Shown here: positions 30,396 to 40,091 of the stretch, in pieces | Numbering within the stretch: the first letter of the stretch is position 1 | Layout of the letters: every line of letters begins with the position of its first letter | Origin: Tistrella mobilis KA081020-065 | Lineage (GTDB): Bacteria > Pseudomonadota > Alphaproteobacteria > Tistrellales > Tistrellaceae | Assembly (NCBI RefSeq): GCF_000264455.2 | Contig: NC_017956.1 | Location: 1,967,501 to 2,031,500, forward strand | Length of the DNA: 64,000 nt | Direction of reading: 5' to 3' | Position numbers and translations under genes: made by a program | The notes under the pieces: model-generated | What the model saw: only the letters and a program-made list of their open reading frames with translations | Database searches by the model: none | Told to the model about the DNA's origin: nothing

Positions 30396-30428
30396 ACGGC
30401 CGCGCCATCCGTCGGATGGTGCGGCCGT
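30396..30428 (-). terminator. Terminator downstream of tRNA-Pro
   Basis: The arms ACGGCCGCACCATCC and GGATGGCGCGGCCGT (minus strand) pair at 14 of 15 positions around a three-base loop; TTCTCATTTTTG follows. It lies ~60 bases past the tRNA 3' end. Confidence 0.75.
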
Positions 30429-30488
30429 GAAAGCTGCAGACTTCGCTGCTGGTACGGCATCCGGGGATGATGCCGTGAAGAGAAGAAT

Positions 30489-30566
30489 TGGTCGGAGCGA
30501 GAGGATTCGAACCTCCGACCCCTAGTCCCCCAGACTAGTGCGCTAACCAGGCTGCGCCACGCTCCG
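30489..30566 (-). tRNA. tRNA-Pro (anticodon GGG)
   Basis: On the minus strand a complete cloverleaf can be folded: acceptor arms CGGAGCG/CGCTCCG, a D-arm with AGCCTGGTTAGCGC, an anticodon stem CTAGT/ACTAG closing the loop CTGGGGG with GGG at positions 34-36, a T-arm with GGTTCGAATCC, and an encoded CCA end at 30489-30491. It lies between the response regulator and merR, the usual place next to the ihfA-merR block. Confidence 0.96.
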
Positions 30567-30687
30567 ACCGTTCTTCATGGGGTCGCGATGCCGTTTCCGC
30601 CATCCTCCCCCTTGCGAAGTGCGCGGACTATAGCCAACCGGATCGGCCCGCGCAACCCTTCTGAAGCAGGATTTGTATCCGGGCTGG

Positions 30688-31560
30688 TCAGCCCTGCCCC
30701 TGCTGTCTCACCTTCTCCACCTCCTCGGTGGAAATCTCCTCGGTTCCAGCGGTTTCGGCCCGTTCTTCACCTGCGGCCTCAACCTCGTCCGTCGCATCCC
30801 CATCTGCCGCCGGCAGATCGGCACCGGTTTCGCCGTCGGCAAGCTCGACGACGAAGACGTCCTGGGCGAAGCTCTCGTCGGGTGTCAACTCCCCACCGCC
30901 GGCGGTGGCGTCCACGCCTGCGTCTTCATCGGTCCCGTCGAGGATTGCCCGCGCCTGCTTCAACAGGTCGAACGCCTCACACAAGACCAGACGACGCCGT
31001 TCATCGGCGGCAAGAAGATCCCTGACACGGCTTTCCGCGCGTTCCGCCGCTGCGACAGCCTCGGCCGTCATCGAAGTGGTGGCGATCTCTTCAGCCGGTT
31101 CGTCTTCATCGAAGCCGTCGCTGTCGGTCTCGTCATCCTCGACGACGGCATCATCGGCATCCTGATCTTCATCGAAGATCTCGTCTTCGCTCTGACGCGC
31201 CAACGCCTCGAGCAGATCAGGATCCTGCGCCGCCGCGCCGGCCGCACCGGCTTCCACTCGTTCGGCGACGGCCTTGGCGCCGCCTTCGCGGAGCAGCTTC
31301 TGCACACCCTTGATGGTGTAGCCTTCTGCATAGAGCAGATCGCGGATCCGGCGAAGCAGGACCACGTCGTCGGGGCGGTAGTACCGGCGCCCGCCCGCCC
31401 GCTTCAACGGCTTCACCTGCGGGAATTTGCCTTCCCAGAAACGGAGGACGTGGGCGGGGACGTCGATGTCTTCCGCCACCTCGCTGATGGTGCGGTACGC
31501 GCCAGGCGCCTTGCCGCCGCCGCGCCGCCGGTCGCCATCATGGGCGGTGGTGTCGGTCAT
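30688..31560 (-). CDS. MerR-family transcriptional regulator
   Basis: This 290-residue protein has a MerR winged helix ([20 protein letters not shown], then [20 protein letters not shown]) at residues ~22-75, followed by a helical stretch and a long low-complexity acidic C-terminal region rich in Asp, Glu and Ala. It lacks the Cys pattern of metal sensors. It follows ihfA in the conserved alphaproteobacterial plsX-fabH-ihfA-merR order. GGAGGCG precedes the start. The acidic tail has no assigned function. Confidence 0.9.
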   Translation of the reverse strand: MTDTTAHDGDRRRGGGKAPGAYRTISEVAEDIDVPAHVLRFWEGKFPQVKPLKRAGGRRYYRPDDVVLLRRIRDLLYAEGYTIKGVQKLLREGGAKAVAERVEAGAAGAAAQDPDLLEALARQSEDEIFDEDQDADDAVVEDDETDSDGFDEDEPAEEIATTSMTAEAVAAAERAESRVRDLLAADERRRLVLCEAFDLLKQARAILDGTDEDAGVDATAGGGELTPDESFAQDVFVVELADGETGADLPAADGDATDEVEAAGEERAETAGTEEISTEEVEKVRQQGQG

Positions 31561-31600
31561 CTCGTCAACGCCTCCATCTCACCGGCCGCATCGCCCTTGC

Positions 31601-31945
31601 TCAGGCTTCGGCCTCGTCATCCTCTGTCTCGAGGTCCAGATCCGCGATATCCGCCAGGCTCTTGCCGATCCGGTCCTTGAGCACGTTCGAGGCACGGAAC
31701 ACCAGCACCTTCCGCGGAAGGATCGGGACCTCCTCGCCGGTCTTCGGATTGCGGCCCACGCGCTCGCCCTTCTGGCGCACTGCAAAAGTGCCGAAAGACG
31801 AGATCTTGACGGTGTCGCCTTCGACCAGGCTGTCGGAGACGACGGACAGCACCGCCTCCACCAGCTGGGCCGATTCATGCCGCGACAGACCGACTTCCTG
31901 ATAGACCGCCTCGGCCAGATCCGCGCGAGTGACGGTGCGTGCCAT
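31601..31945 (-). CDS. ihfA: Integration host factor alpha subunit
   Basis: This 114-residue DNA-bending protein has the HU/IHF fold with [20 protein letters not shown], then [20 protein letters not shown] and the arm signature [20 protein letters not shown]. It forms a heterodimer with IhfB. The ATG at 31945 has GAGGA upstream and fits the family; a 12-residue longer frame exists. It sits between fabH and merR. Confidence 0.95.
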   Translation of the reverse strand: MARTVTRADLAEAVYQEVGLSRHESAQLVEAVLSVVSDSLVEGDTVKISSFGTFAVRQKGERVGRNPKTGEEVPILPRKVLVFRASNVLKDRIGKSLADIADLDLETEDDEAEA

Positions 31946-32105
31946 AGTCTTGTCCTCAAATACTTGCGCGCGCAGCTTCACCCTGTTTATGCGCCATGGC
32001 AGACAAGAATGTCAAACGCCATGCGCTTCAAGGCTTTGCGACACGCAGTTGCGTCGTTTCGGAAAAAGCGTGAAAGGCTCACCACCGACGGTAAGGCCGG
32101 GGGCG

Positions 32106-33083
32106 TCACCAGCGGATCAGCGCCGAACCCCAGGCCAGGCCGCCACCGATGGCTTCGACGAGCACCACCTGCCCCGGCTGGATGCGGCCGTCGGCCACGG
32201 CCTCGCTCAGCGCCAGCGGGATGGAGGCGGCAGAGGTGTTGCCGTGGCGGTCCACCGTCATGACCACCTTCTCCATCGGCAGGCCCATCTTGCGGGCCGT
32301 ACCGGTGATGATCCGGGCGTTCGCCTGATGGGGCACCAGCCAGTCGATCGCATCCGCCGTCATGCCGTTGGCCTCCAGCGCCTCGTTGACACTGTCGGCC
32401 AGTTTGACGACGGCGTGGCGGAAGACTTCCTTGCCCTCCATCCGCAGATGACCGGCACTCTGCGTCGACGACACGCCGCCGTCGACATAGAGCGCGTCGT
32501 GATGCCGGCCGTCGGAGAAGAGATGCGTGGATAGCACGCCGCGGTCGTCGCTCGTGCCCTCGCCTTCCGCGGCCCTGAGCACCACTGCACCTGCACCGTC
32601 ACCGAACAGCACGCAGGTCCCGCGGTCGTTCCAGTCCAGGATGCGCGAGAAGGTCTCGGCACCGATCACCAGCGCGGTGCGAAACTGGCCGGCCTTCAGG
32701 AAATTGTCGGCGGTCGACAGCGCGAAGATGAACCCCGCGCAGACGGCCTGGACATCGAAGGCGGCGCCACGGGTTATGCCGAGCCCGGCCTGGATCTTGG
32801 TCGCGGTCGCCGGGAAGGTCTCGTCGGGCGTCGAGGTCGCGACCACGATCAGGTCGACCTCGTCGGCGCCGATGCCGGCATTGGCGAGTGCTGCGCGCGC
32901 CGCATGCAGGCCCAGGGTCGAGGTCAGCTCCTCGGGCGCCGCGATACGACGCTCGCGGATGCCCGTCCGCTCCTGGATCCATTCGTCGGAGGTGTCGACC
33001 ATTTTCGACAGATCGTCGTTGGTCAACACCCGGGCGGGCAGGTAGCCGCCGACGCCGAGCACGCGCGCGCGCAATACCGTCAT
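32106..33083 (-). CDS. fabH: 3-Oxoacyl-[ACP] synthase III (KAS III)
   Basis: This 325-residue enzyme starts fatty acid synthesis by condensing acetyl-CoA with malonyl-ACP. The Cys-His-Asn triad is visible: Cys in [13 protein letters not shown], His in [11 protein letters not shown] and Asn in [14 protein letters not shown]. The N-terminus has [14 protein letters not shown] and [17 protein letters not shown]. Its start overlaps the plsX stop by four bases. Confidence 0.96.
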   Translation of the reverse strand: MTVLRARVLGVGGYLPARVLTNDDLSKMVDTSDEWIQERTGIRERRIAAPEELTSTLGLHAARAALANAGIGADEVDLIVVATSTPDETFPATATKIQAGLGITRGAAFDVQAVCAGFIFALSTADNFLKAGQFRTALVIGAETFSRILDWNDRGTCVLFGDGAGAVVLRAAEGEGTSDDRGVLSTHLFSDGRHHDALYVDGGVSSTQSAGHLRMEGKEVFRHAVVKLADSVNEALEANGMTADAIDWLVPHQANARIITGTARKMGLPMEKVVMTVDRHGNTSAASIPLALSEAVADGRIQPGQVVLVEAIGGGLAWGSALIRW

Positions 33084-34144
33084 GCCGTTGCCGCCTTCTG
33101 CTGGTCGGACGTCCCGTCGATCCGGTCCGCCGCGATCCGTTTGAACTCGCCGATGATGCGTTCGTTGAAGCCGTGCGCCACCAGGTCGTAGGCAACGCCG
33201 ATGGCATTGGCAAAACCAAGGGCATCGGTACCGCCATGGCTCTTGACGGCAATGCCGCCGAGCCCAAGGAACATGGCACCGTTGTGGTGACGCGGATCCG
33301 TCTGCTTCTGGATCGCCTTCAGGCTCGACCGCGCAAAGAGATACCCGATCCGGGCCAGCAGCGAGCGGCCGAACGCAGAACGGAGATAGTGGCTGTAGAG
33401 CTTCGCCGTGCCCTCGGCCGTCTTCAGCGCGATGTTGCCGGTAAATCCGTCGGTGACGACGACGTCGACCGTGCCCTTGGCGATATCGTCACCTTCCACG
33501 AAGCCATGGAAGCGGATGCTCTCGGCGGCTTTCAGCCTCGCCGCCGCTTCCCGCACCGTTTCGAGCCCCTTGACCTCTTCCTCGCCAACATTCAGCAGGC
33601 CGACCGAGGGGGTCTGATAACCGAGCACGATGCGTGCGAACAGTTCCCCCATCACGGCGAACTGGATGAGGTTCCGGACGTCGCATTCGGTATTGGCGCC
33701 CAGATCGAGCACAACACTCTCACCGCGCAGCGTCGGCATGGTTGCCGCGATCGCCGGGCGATCGATGCCCGGCAGCATGCCGAGCATCATCCGCGCCATC
33801 GCCATCAGCGCGCCGGTATTCCCGGCCGAGACGGCGGCACTGGCACGGTTCTCCCGCACCGCCCGAAGGGCCAGGCCCATGCTCGACTTGCGCCCCTGCC
33901 TGAGCGCGACCGAGGGGCGCATGGTGCCCGGAACCACTTCGTCGGTGTGCAGGAAGTCGGTCGCGGCGAGCAGCTTTTTGCGCCGCTTCATCAGCGTGCG
34001 CAGCCGCGGCTCGTCGCCGACCATCAGGAACCGGAGGCCCGGATGTCGCTTGAGTGCGATGGCAGCGCCCTTGACCACCATCTTGGGAGCCTGATCGCCG
34101 CCCATCGCATCGAGTGCGATGGTAACTTCACCGGACAAGGCCAC
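33080..34144 (-). CDS. plsX: Phosphate acyltransferase PlsX
   Basis: This 354-residue protein converts acyl-ACP to acyl-phosphate for phospholipid synthesis. Motifs include [19 protein letters not shown] at the N-terminus, [25 protein letters not shown] and [16 protein letters not shown]. It follows rpmF and overlaps fabH, as in most bacteria. Confidence 0.96.
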   Translation of the reverse strand: MALSGEVTIALDAMGGDQAPKMVVKGAAIALKRHPGLRFLMVGDEPRLRTLMKRRKKLLAATDFLHTDEVVPGTMRPSVALRQGRKSSMGLALRAVRENRASAAVSAGNTGALMAMARMMLGMLPGIDRPAIAATMPTLRGESVVLDLGANTECDVRNLIQFAVMGELFARIVLGYQTPSVGLLNVGEEEVKGLETVREAAARLKAAESIRFHGFVEGDDIAKGTVDVVVTDGFTGNIALKTAEGTAKLYSHYLRSAFGRSLLARIGYLFARSSLKAIQKQTDPRHHNGAMFLGLGGIAVKSHGGTDALGFANAIGVAYDLVAHGFNERIIGEFKRIAADRIDGTSDQQKAATA

Positions 34145-34218
34145 CTCACCTCCGCGCCCTTCGTCGGGCCAGGCCGGCCCGACGTCTTCCTCCGATCACC
34201 TGGAGCCGGCAGGCCGGA

Positions 34219-34404
34219 TCAACCGGCCGCCGCCTCGGTCGCGACGTCACGGCCGTCATAGAAGCCGCACGAGCCGCAGACATGATGCGAGAGCTTCAGC
34301 TCACCGCAGTTCGGGCACTCCTGCGCGTTGGTCGCGGTCAGGGCGTGGTGGGCACGACGCATGTCGCGCCGCGACTTGGAGACCTTTTTCTTGGGGACGG
34401 CCAT
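34219..34404 (-). CDS. rpmF: 50S ribosomal protein L32
   Basis: This 61-residue protein has the L32 N-terminus [20 protein letters not shown] and a zinc ribbon built from CPNC and CGSC. It sits between yceD and plsX, the conserved position. Confidence 0.96.
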   Translation of the reverse strand: MAVPKKKVSKSRRDMRRAHHALTATNAQECPNCGELKLSHHVCGSCGFYDGRDVATEAAAG

Positions 34405-34517
34405 AGTCTTCGCCTTTCGGGATGGTAACGGTCACGAGCCGAATAGCGCGCTTAGTTAGCGAAAAACCGGCTCGATGGCAAGGCTTCTCCCGGATCTCGT
34501 ATCCGGTGTCATGCCGG

Positions 34518-35135
34518 TCAGGATGCGTCACCCCCTTCGGGCGTGTCCGTATCCATGCGCTGCTTCAGGGCCGCAAGCTTCGCGAAGGGATGTTCGCGGC
34601 CCTTTCCCTCAGGGGCGCTGCCACCCCTGAGCGTGAAGACTTCACGCTCGACCGGTTCCCCCGGGGCCTCAGGGCTCCGGGGATAGGGATCGATCGCGAG
34701 AGAAAAGTACTCGGTCGCAAGTTCGCCGGCATCAACCCTGCCGTCGACCAGCTGCTCCGGCGGTTCCTGGTCGTCTTCCGGCTCGGCCGCATCAAGGGCT
34801 GCCAGCCGCCGGCCGTATTCCGGCTCGGCAAGTGCATCCACCTCGACGGTTTCGGAGACCGAAGCCTCGAACCTTAGATTGGTCACGACACAGGTCTGAA
34901 TCAACCTGCCCGAGAGCTCGAACACCAGATGAGCACCGCCCCGAACGCGCGTCACGGTAACCTCGGCCTCCAGTGACAGGATCTGATCCTGCCCCAGACG
35001 CCGGGCAAGCGCCGCACACTCGGCCGGCGTGGCCGTGTACGAGAAGGTGCGCGGCTCCCCCGGCTCGATCGCCTCGATCTCGATGACGCGCGAGAATTCG
35101 GGGGTCTGAGCGCTGGTGGTATCGGTGCCGGTCAT
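34518..35135 (-). CDS. yceD: YceD / DUF177 protein
   Basis: This 205-residue acidic protein matches the DUF177 pattern: a β-rich N-terminal half with ARRLGQDQILSLEAEVTVTR and LSGRLIQTCVVT, and an acidic centre leading to ELATEYFSLAIDPYPR. Homologues (plant DUF177, bacterial YceD) are linked to 23S rRNA accumulation. The ATG at 35135 is preferred to the frame's upstream end at 35195. It precedes rpmF in the standard order. Confidence 0.88.
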   Translation of the reverse strand: MTGTDTTSAQTPEFSRVIEIEAIEPGEPRTFSYTATPAECAALARRLGQDQILSLEAEVTVTRVRGGAHLVFELSGRLIQTCVVTNLRFEASVSETVEVDALAEPEYGRRLAALDAAEPEDDQEPPEQLVDGRVDAGELATEYFSLAIDPYPRSPEAPGEPVEREVFTLRGGSAPEGKGREHPFAKLAALKQRMDTDTPEGGDAS

Positions 35136-35254
35136 GGGCGTCGGTCGTCCTTGGAACGCGAAATGCCGGGCCCAGCCGGGCCCGTGGCGGCGCACCCTAC
35201 TCCATCAGCCCGGGTTTCGCCAGCCCCGGCAATGTGTTGGGTCATGTGCAGGGA

Positions 35255-35860
35255 TCAATCCCCACCGGCGTCGGACGCATCCTCGCACTCTGCCGACGGC
35301 ACCGGCAGTGCGGCATAGGCGGCCCGGCCGTCCAGAAGGTCTGCCGCCGGCTGCCCATCCAGCGCGCGGATGCTGGCGAGCACATAGGATGCAAGTGCCC
35401 CAAGCACGACGCCTGAGGGTCGTACGGCCCCCTCGCCCTCCACACCGAACACGTTGCGGGCGATGGCGTCGCCAAGCTCTGCACCGCCATCGGCTGCCGA
35501 CGCCTCAATGGCCGCATCATAGCTTTTGACCCGGCCATAGAAGGCCTCGCCCATGCGTTTGACATGCTTACCGACACTCAGATCGCCGACGCCCATCTCC
35601 CGCAGCGAGCGGTCCATGTCGGCAAACATGCGGTCGAACAGCGCCTGTCCGGTCCGACGTCCTGCCTCCCCCTCGCGCTTCAGGCGGTGCAGAATCATGA
35701 AGACGTGGAGCACCAACATGTCGAAGCGGCCGTCCACCGTGTCCGGTACGCCGAAGTCACGATAAAAGGTCACCGACCGCGCCTGGGCGACCGCCGTATC
35801 ATAGAGCGCTTCGGCGGCGGCACGGGGCCCCGTGCGACCGAACAGCCTGTCGAGAAACAT
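35255..35860 (-). CDS. Ubiquinol-cytochrome c chaperone (CBP3-like) protein
   Basis: This 201-residue protein has the CBP3-like core: AAEALYDTAVAQARSVTFYR, RFDMLVLHVFMILHRLKREG, then FDRMFADMDRSLREMGVGDL and VKRMGEAFYGRV. The mitochondrial homologue assists cytochrome b assembly into complex III; the bacterial role is presumed similar. GAGGAGG precedes the ATG at a long spacing. It lies between yceD and the divergent bamE, a typical alphaproteobacterial context. Confidence 0.9.
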   Translation of the reverse strand: MFLDRLFGRTGPRAAAEALYDTAVAQARSVTFYRDFGVPDTVDGRFDMLVLHVFMILHRLKREGEAGRRTGQALFDRMFADMDRSLREMGVGDLSVGKHVKRMGEAFYGRVKSYDAAIEASAADGGAELGDAIARNVFGVEGEGAVRPSGVVLGALASYVLASIRALDGQPAADLLDGRAAYAALPVPSAECEDASDAGGD

Positions 35861-36118
35861 CGGGCATGGACCTCCTCTTTCGACCATCTGCAAGCCGGTT
35901 GTACCAGAACGGCCGCCGGTCCGATTGACACCCCGCATCGCGGAATGCAATCTTGGGCCGCCCGCCAGCAGACGGGCCGTCGCATCCCCGCCGTTCTGGG
36001 CTTTCCGAAGCACTGCTCTCTTTGACGCCCGCTCGCCGGCGTCGTTCCGTGCAGATGCCGGTTCGTGCAAGTGGTTATGGAGGCGACGCCCCACAGCGTC
36101 AACGGTGACATCGCCAAG

Positions 36119-36643
36119 ATGATCCGGTCAGCGCCCCGGCGCCGCCCCATTTTCCCGTCCGTCACCCGCACCACGCCGATGGTCGCGGTGGTTCTTGCCG
36201 GCCTCGCCCTCGGCGCCTGCCAGCCGGTGATCCGCACCCACGGCTTCATGCCGTCGAAGGACGAGATCGCCCAGCTGCAGCCCGGCGTCCAGACGCGCGA
36301 GGATGTCCGCGCCATCCTGGGCGCCCCGGCCACGACGGGCACCTTCGAAACCGACACCTGGTATTATATCCAGCGACGGACCAGTACGATCGCCTTCTAT
36401 TCGGCCGATGTCACGGAGCAGGATGTCCTTGGCCTGCGCTTTGGTGCAGATGGCCGGCTCGCCGACGTGCTTCGCTTCGGCCTGGATGATGCCCGCCAGG
36501 TCAGCTATGTCGACCGGGTCACGCCGACTTCGGGCAATGAGCTGACCGTGCTGGAGCAGTTCGTCGGCAATATCGGCCGGTTCAATTCGGACCCCTCGGC
36601 CACCAACCCGGGCAACCCGTCGGGCATGGGCCGACCGCGCTGA
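36119..36643 (+). CDS. bamE: Outer-membrane assembly lipoprotein BamE (SmpA/OmlA)
   Basis: The protein has a lipoprotein signal ending in LAGLALGAC, with the lipobox Cys about 33 residues from the chosen start. The BamE domain follows: LQPGVQTREDVRAILGAP, TFETDTWYYIQRR and GLRFGADGRLADVL. It supports BamA in outer-membrane protein insertion. The start is uncertain: in-frame options lie at 36065, 36077, 36119 and 36179, and none has a strong ribosome site. 36119 gives a basic n-region before the hydrophobic core. Confidence 0.88.
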   Translation: MIRSAPRRRPIFPSVTRTTPMVAVVLAGLALGACQPVIRTHGFMPSKDEIAQLQPGVQTREDVRAILGAPATTGTFETDTWYYIQRRTSTIAFYSADVTEQDVLGLRFGADGRLADVLRFGLDDARQVSYVDRVTPTSGNELTVLEQFVGNIGRFNSDPSATNPGNPSGMGRPR

Positions 36644-36668
36644 CGGCCGGCATGCCATACTGCAGACG

Positions 36669-36706
36669 ATGAAAGAAGGGGTCGATCGGTCGACCCCTTC
36701 TTCATG
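36669..36706. terminator. Bidirectional terminator between bamE and FliL-like gene
   Basis: GAAGGGGTCGA (36675-36685) and TCGACCCCTTC (36690-36700) form a perfect 11-bp stem with a TCGG loop, flanked by A-rich and T-rich ends. It lies between two convergent genes and suits both. Confidence 0.8.
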
Positions 36707-36731
36707 TCCGGCCGGCCTTTCCGGCAAGCCG

Positions 36732-37190
36732 TCAATTGATCTTCTGTGCCGCGACGTCGCTGGTCCGCTGGATCAGGACATCTGCCACGACCTCGCGTCC
36801 GAACCAGTCATTGGCCGCATCGGTAAGGCCGACCTTGATCTCGTCGAGTGTCGGCTCACGCCCCAGGCGGTCGGCGGTGGTCGAGACATGCTGGGCAGCG
36901 CCGGTCAGCACCGGACGCAGGCGCTCAATGCCGTTCGATACCTCCTCGTCATCCGCTCCGGGGACGAGTTCGAGCACCAGATCCAGCATGAGATAACGAT
37001 AAACCACACCGTGTCGGATCATGGGCACCCCCACACCGGTCATCCCCACGAACTCCGGCGCAGGCACGGCGGCGGGGGCGCGCAAATGGTGCCCGAAGAC
37101 GCCGAAAGGGTCATCCCGGTAGATCAGCCATCCGCCACCGCCCGCAACCACGAGCAGCACGGAAACGATGAAGATCAGCAGGACTCTCAT
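36732..37190 (-). CDS. Small membrane-anchored protein, FliL-like topology
   Basis: This 152-residue protein has one N-terminal membrane helix (residues ~3-23, LLIFIVSVLLVVAGGGGWLI) and an exported C-terminal domain. The order of elements, RYLMLDLVLELVPG then a helical LRPVLTGAAQHV region and VVADVLIQRTSDV at the end, resembles FliL proteins, but I see no flagellar genes nearby and the match is weak. It may be the last gene of the thiL-DUF4865 run. Confidence 0.5.
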   Translation of the reverse strand: MRVLLIFIVSVLLVVAGGGGWLIYRDDPFGVFGHHLRAPAAVPAPEFVGMTGVGVPMIRHGVVYRYLMLDLVLELVPGADDEEVSNGIERLRPVLTGAAQHVSTTADRLGREPTLDEIKVGLTDAANDWFGREVVADVLIQRTSDVAAQKIN

Positions 37191-37235
37191 TCTGGCGGAC
37201 CGTCAGGATGGGGCGCGAGGGCGCCGGGCTTCCGG

Positions 37236-37805
37236 TCAGCCACGACCTCCCGGCTCTGAGAAGTGCAGCACTTCGTAGGTATTCACGCAATCGGATTGCG
37301 CGCCCACCGCCGCATCCCGCGAGGCAGCCTCGTTACACCACAGGCTGTAGCGGACCAGCTCCCACCGGTCGGCGTCGAGCGCGATGGAATGAGCATACAG
37401 GCCGGGCTTGGTCAGCATCTGCGCCTGCAGCGCCGCCTCGCGCTCACGCACCGCCTCGAGCGACGTCTCGGGTGCGATCACATCGACCTCACGCACGGCG
37501 AAGCGCGGCTGATCGGTACATGCGCCATGGCCGAAGCCGAGCACGAACCAGGTTCGCACGCGCGGCCGTCCGAAAGCTGCAGCCAGATTGGCGAACAGAT
37601 CCCCGAAGACGAACTGCTTCCAGTCCTCTTCCGAGCGCCAGATGTAGAACGGTGCATAGACCTGATCCTCCTCGTTCAGGAGGAAGGACTTCATCACCAG
37701 TCCCGGGTGATTGTCGTAGAGCGATCCGCGTTCGGCCACGCGCCGGCGGATCATATCCGCGTCCACGTCGGCCTTCAGACGGACTGTGTATTGCAGCGCC
37801 AGCAT
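37236..37805 (-). CDS. DUF4865 family protein
   Basis: This 189-residue protein starts MLALQYTVRLKADVDADMIR and continues with HPGLVMKSFLLNEEDQVYAP, FYIWRSEEDWKQFVFGDLF and FGRPRVRTWFVLG. That is the DUF4865 pattern, a ferredoxin-like-barrel group of unknown function. The frame is open to 37964, but the family N-terminus is at 37805. It sits 182 bases downstream of thiL in the same direction. Confidence 0.75.
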   Translation of the reverse strand: MLALQYTVRLKADVDADMIRRRVAERGSLYDNHPGLVMKSFLLNEEDQVYAPFYIWRSEEDWKQFVFGDLFANLAAAFGRPRVRTWFVLGFGHGACTDQPRFAVREVDVIAPETSLEAVREREAALQAQMLTKPGLYAHSIALDADRWELVRYSLWCNEAASRDAAVGAQSDCVNTYEVLHFSEPGGRG

Positions 37806-37987
37806 CGTCTGCGTTCGTCCCCCCGCGATCGATGGGCCCCCACCGTGGCGCAGATGCACGCAGCTGGCGGGTCGGATATCCCCGGCGGCACGCGGCCCTG
37901 CGTGGCCCGAGGGTGTATCCGCGGACGTTACGCCATCGTTGCCGTCGCGAGAACGGTCATTCACGCATGACGCCCATGCAAGCTGCG

Positions 37988-39028
37988 TCAGAAATGCACA
38001 TGTCCGGCCCTGTCGGCCGCAATGATACGCCCGTCTGCGTTGATCAGCACGGTCCGGCCTCTGTCTCCTGCCCTGGGAACGATGCGCCCGATGCGGCTGA
38101 CATGAATGCCTTCGCGTGCGGACAGCGCCGTGATGGCGTGGGCGGCGGCAGGTGGCGCGGTGAAGACGAGTTCATAATCGTCACCCCCCGTCCAGACGAT
38201 CGACCCGAGATCCGGACGGGCAGCCACCACACGGCCAGCTGCGGCCGACCGGGGGACGAGATCGATGTGCAACTCGGCATCGACCCCCGAGGTCTCGGCA
38301 ATATGCCCCAGATCCGCCGGCAGGCCGTCCGAGACATCCGCGCAGGCCGTGGCCAGCCCCACCAGCATCCGCCCCAGCGCCAGTCGCGGCTCCGGCAGCT
38401 GCCGCCGCGCCTCCAGCCCCGCGATTTCCTCGGCAGAGAGGCCGAGGGCGGCGGGGTCGAAGCGGCCATACCCCGCTTCGACCGACAGCGCTGCATCGCC
38501 GATCGTGCCCGAGACCCAGACGTCGTCGCCCGGCCGGGCCCCGCCGCGGGTGAGCAGGGCCGATGGCGCCGGGGCATGGCCAAGCAGCGTAAGACTGGCC
38601 ATGGCCGGGCCGTCGGTCCCCACCGTGTCACCGCCCAGTACCGCCACACCATAGCGGCCCTGATCGGCACCGAGCCCCTCTGTGAAGCGCCGGATCCAGT
38701 CTCCGGCATGGGGGCCCGGAACCGCCAAGGCCAGCAGATAGGCGACGGGCGTTGCCCCCATCGCCGCCAGATCCGACAGGTTCACCCGAAGCAGCTTGCG
38801 CGCCACCAGTTCCGGCGGCTCCCCCGGAAACCAGTGCCGCCCCTCGACCATCGCATCCTTGGCGGCGACCAGGATCCGCCCGGGTGGCAGGGCGAGCCAG
38901 CCGGCATCATCGGTCAGGTCGAGTGCGCCCGGCAAAGACCGGGCAAGCGGCCGCAGCCAGCGTTCAATGGCGCCGAACTCGCCGAGCGGCGCCTCCGGGG
39001 CGGTCTCGTCCGGCGCCTTGCCTGTCAC
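37988..39028 (-). CDS. thiL: Thiamine-monophosphate kinase
   Basis: This 346-residue enzyme phosphorylates thiamine phosphate to thiamine diphosphate. Motifs are GEFGAIERWLRPLA at the N-terminus, DDAGWLAL, KLLRVNLSDLAAMGATPVAY, GGDTVG, SGTIGDAALS, ACADVSDGLPADLGHIA and TGGDDYELVFT. Its start overlaps the nusB stop (ATGA), the common nusB-thiL pairing. Confidence 0.95.
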   Translation of the reverse strand: MTGKAPDETAPEAPLGEFGAIERWLRPLARSLPGALDLTDDAGWLALPPGRILVAAKDAMVEGRHWFPGEPPELVARKLLRVNLSDLAAMGATPVAYLLALAVPGPHAGDWIRRFTEGLGADQGRYGVAVLGGDTVGTDGPAMASLTLLGHAPAPSALLTRGGARPGDDVWVSGTIGDAALSVEAGYGRFDPAALGLSAEEIAGLEARRQLPEPRLALGRMLVGLATACADVSDGLPADLGHIAETSGVDAELHIDLVPRSAAAGRVVAARPDLGSIVWTGGDDYELVFTAPPAAAHAITALSAREGIHVSRIGRIVPRAGDRGRTVLINADGRIIAADRAGHVHF

Positions 39029-39618
39029 TTGCGGGGGGCCCCGCCGGCAGGCTTGCCACCGCGGTGGTCGGCACGCAGATGCCCCGCCAGCCGGTCCAGA
39101 ATCCCGTTCACGAAGCCCGGTTCCGAGCCCGAGAAAAAGGCATGGGCCACATTGACGTATTCGTTGATGATCACGGCCGTCGGCACATCGGTGCGCGCCG
39201 TCAGCTCGTAGGCGCCGGCACGCAGGATCGCGCGCAGCGTCTGCTCAACCCGCTCCAGCCGCCAGCCCTCGGCCAGCGAGGATTCGAGCATCGGGTCGAT
39301 CTCGGCCTGGGCCGCAGCGACGCCGGTCACGATATCGCGGAAATGGTCGCGATCGGCATCCAGCTCCAGCCCGTCGTCGATCACCTTCCCGATACGATGG
39401 TTCAGGAATTCGGCGATGACCGCCTCGGCCCGGGCCGCGTTGAAATCGATCTGATAGAGCGCCTGAACGGCGGCCAGGCGCGCCGCCGTCCGGCGGGCCA
39501 TGCCGGCCTCGCGGCCGGGGCGCGGGGCGCCGCTGCGCTTGCCCGCCCGTGCAGCGGGTTTCGCATCCGTCTTGGCTCCCGGTTTCGCCGGGGCGGCGTC
39601 ACGCGGCTTGTCGGTCAT
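39025..39618 (-). CDS. nusB: Transcription antitermination factor NusB
   Basis: This 197-residue protein carries the NusB core from residue ~40 (RRTAARLAAVQALYQIDFNA), with AILRAGAYELTARTDVPTAV and INEYVNVAHAFFSGSEPGFV near the end. A basic, Ala/Pro/Lys-rich extension of about 40 residues precedes the core. NusB helps rRNA transcription antitermination. It lies between ribH and thiL, as in many proteobacteria. Confidence 0.95.
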   Translation of the reverse strand: MTDKPRDAAPAKPGAKTDAKPAARAGKRSGAPRPGREAGMARRTAARLAAVQALYQIDFNAARAEAVIAEFLNHRIGKVIDDGLELDADRDHFRDIVTGVAAAQAEIDPMLESSLAEGWRLERVEQTLRAILRAGAYELTARTDVPTAVIINEYVNVAHAFFSGSEPGFVNGILDRLAGHLRADHRGGKPAGGAPRK

Positions 39619-39634
39619 GGCAATTCCTGGTCCT

Positions 39635-40084
39635 TCAGCCCTGCTGGAACTGGCGCTTGATTTCGATCATGCGCAGGCAGGCATTGGCCACGTCGGCGCC
39701 CTTGTTGGCCCGGTCGGCGCGTGCGCGGGCCCAGGCCTGCTCGCGGTTCTCGACGGTCAGGATGCCATAGCCGATGCAGGCCTTGCGATCGATCGCAAGC
39801 TGGTTGAGCCCGCGGGCGCTTTCGCCGCAGACGTAATCATAATGGGTGGTGTCGCCGCGGATGACGCAGCCCAGCGCGACGAAGCCGTCATAGCGTCCGC
39901 TGTCGAGCGCGAAACGGATCGCCGCCGGGATCTCGAAGGCGCCCGGCACGGCCAGACGCTCGACCTGGGCCCCGGCGGCTTCAAGCACGCCCATCGCGCC
40001 GTCGACCAGCGCATCGGCGATGTCTTCGTAGAAGCGCGCCTCGACGATCAGGATGCGCAGATCGGAGGTGGTAACGGTGGCCAT
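39635..40084 (-). CDS. ribH: 6,7-Dimethyl-8-ribityllumazine synthase
   Basis: This 149-residue protein condenses the pyrimidine and 3,4-dihydroxy-2-butanone 4-phosphate. Signatures are LRILIVEARFYEDIADAL, VPGAFEIPAAIRFAL, FVALGCVIRGDTTHYDYV (catalytic His) and GILTVENREQAWARA. It lies eight bases downstream of ribBA. Confidence 0.96.
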   Translation of the reverse strand: MATVTTSDLRILIVEARFYEDIADALVDGAMGVLEAAGAQVERLAVPGAFEIPAAIRFALDSGRYDGFVALGCVIRGDTTHYDYVCGESARGLNQLAIDRKACIGYGILTVENREQAWARARADRANKGADVANACLRMIEIKRQFQQG

Positions 40085-40091
40085 GGGTGTC

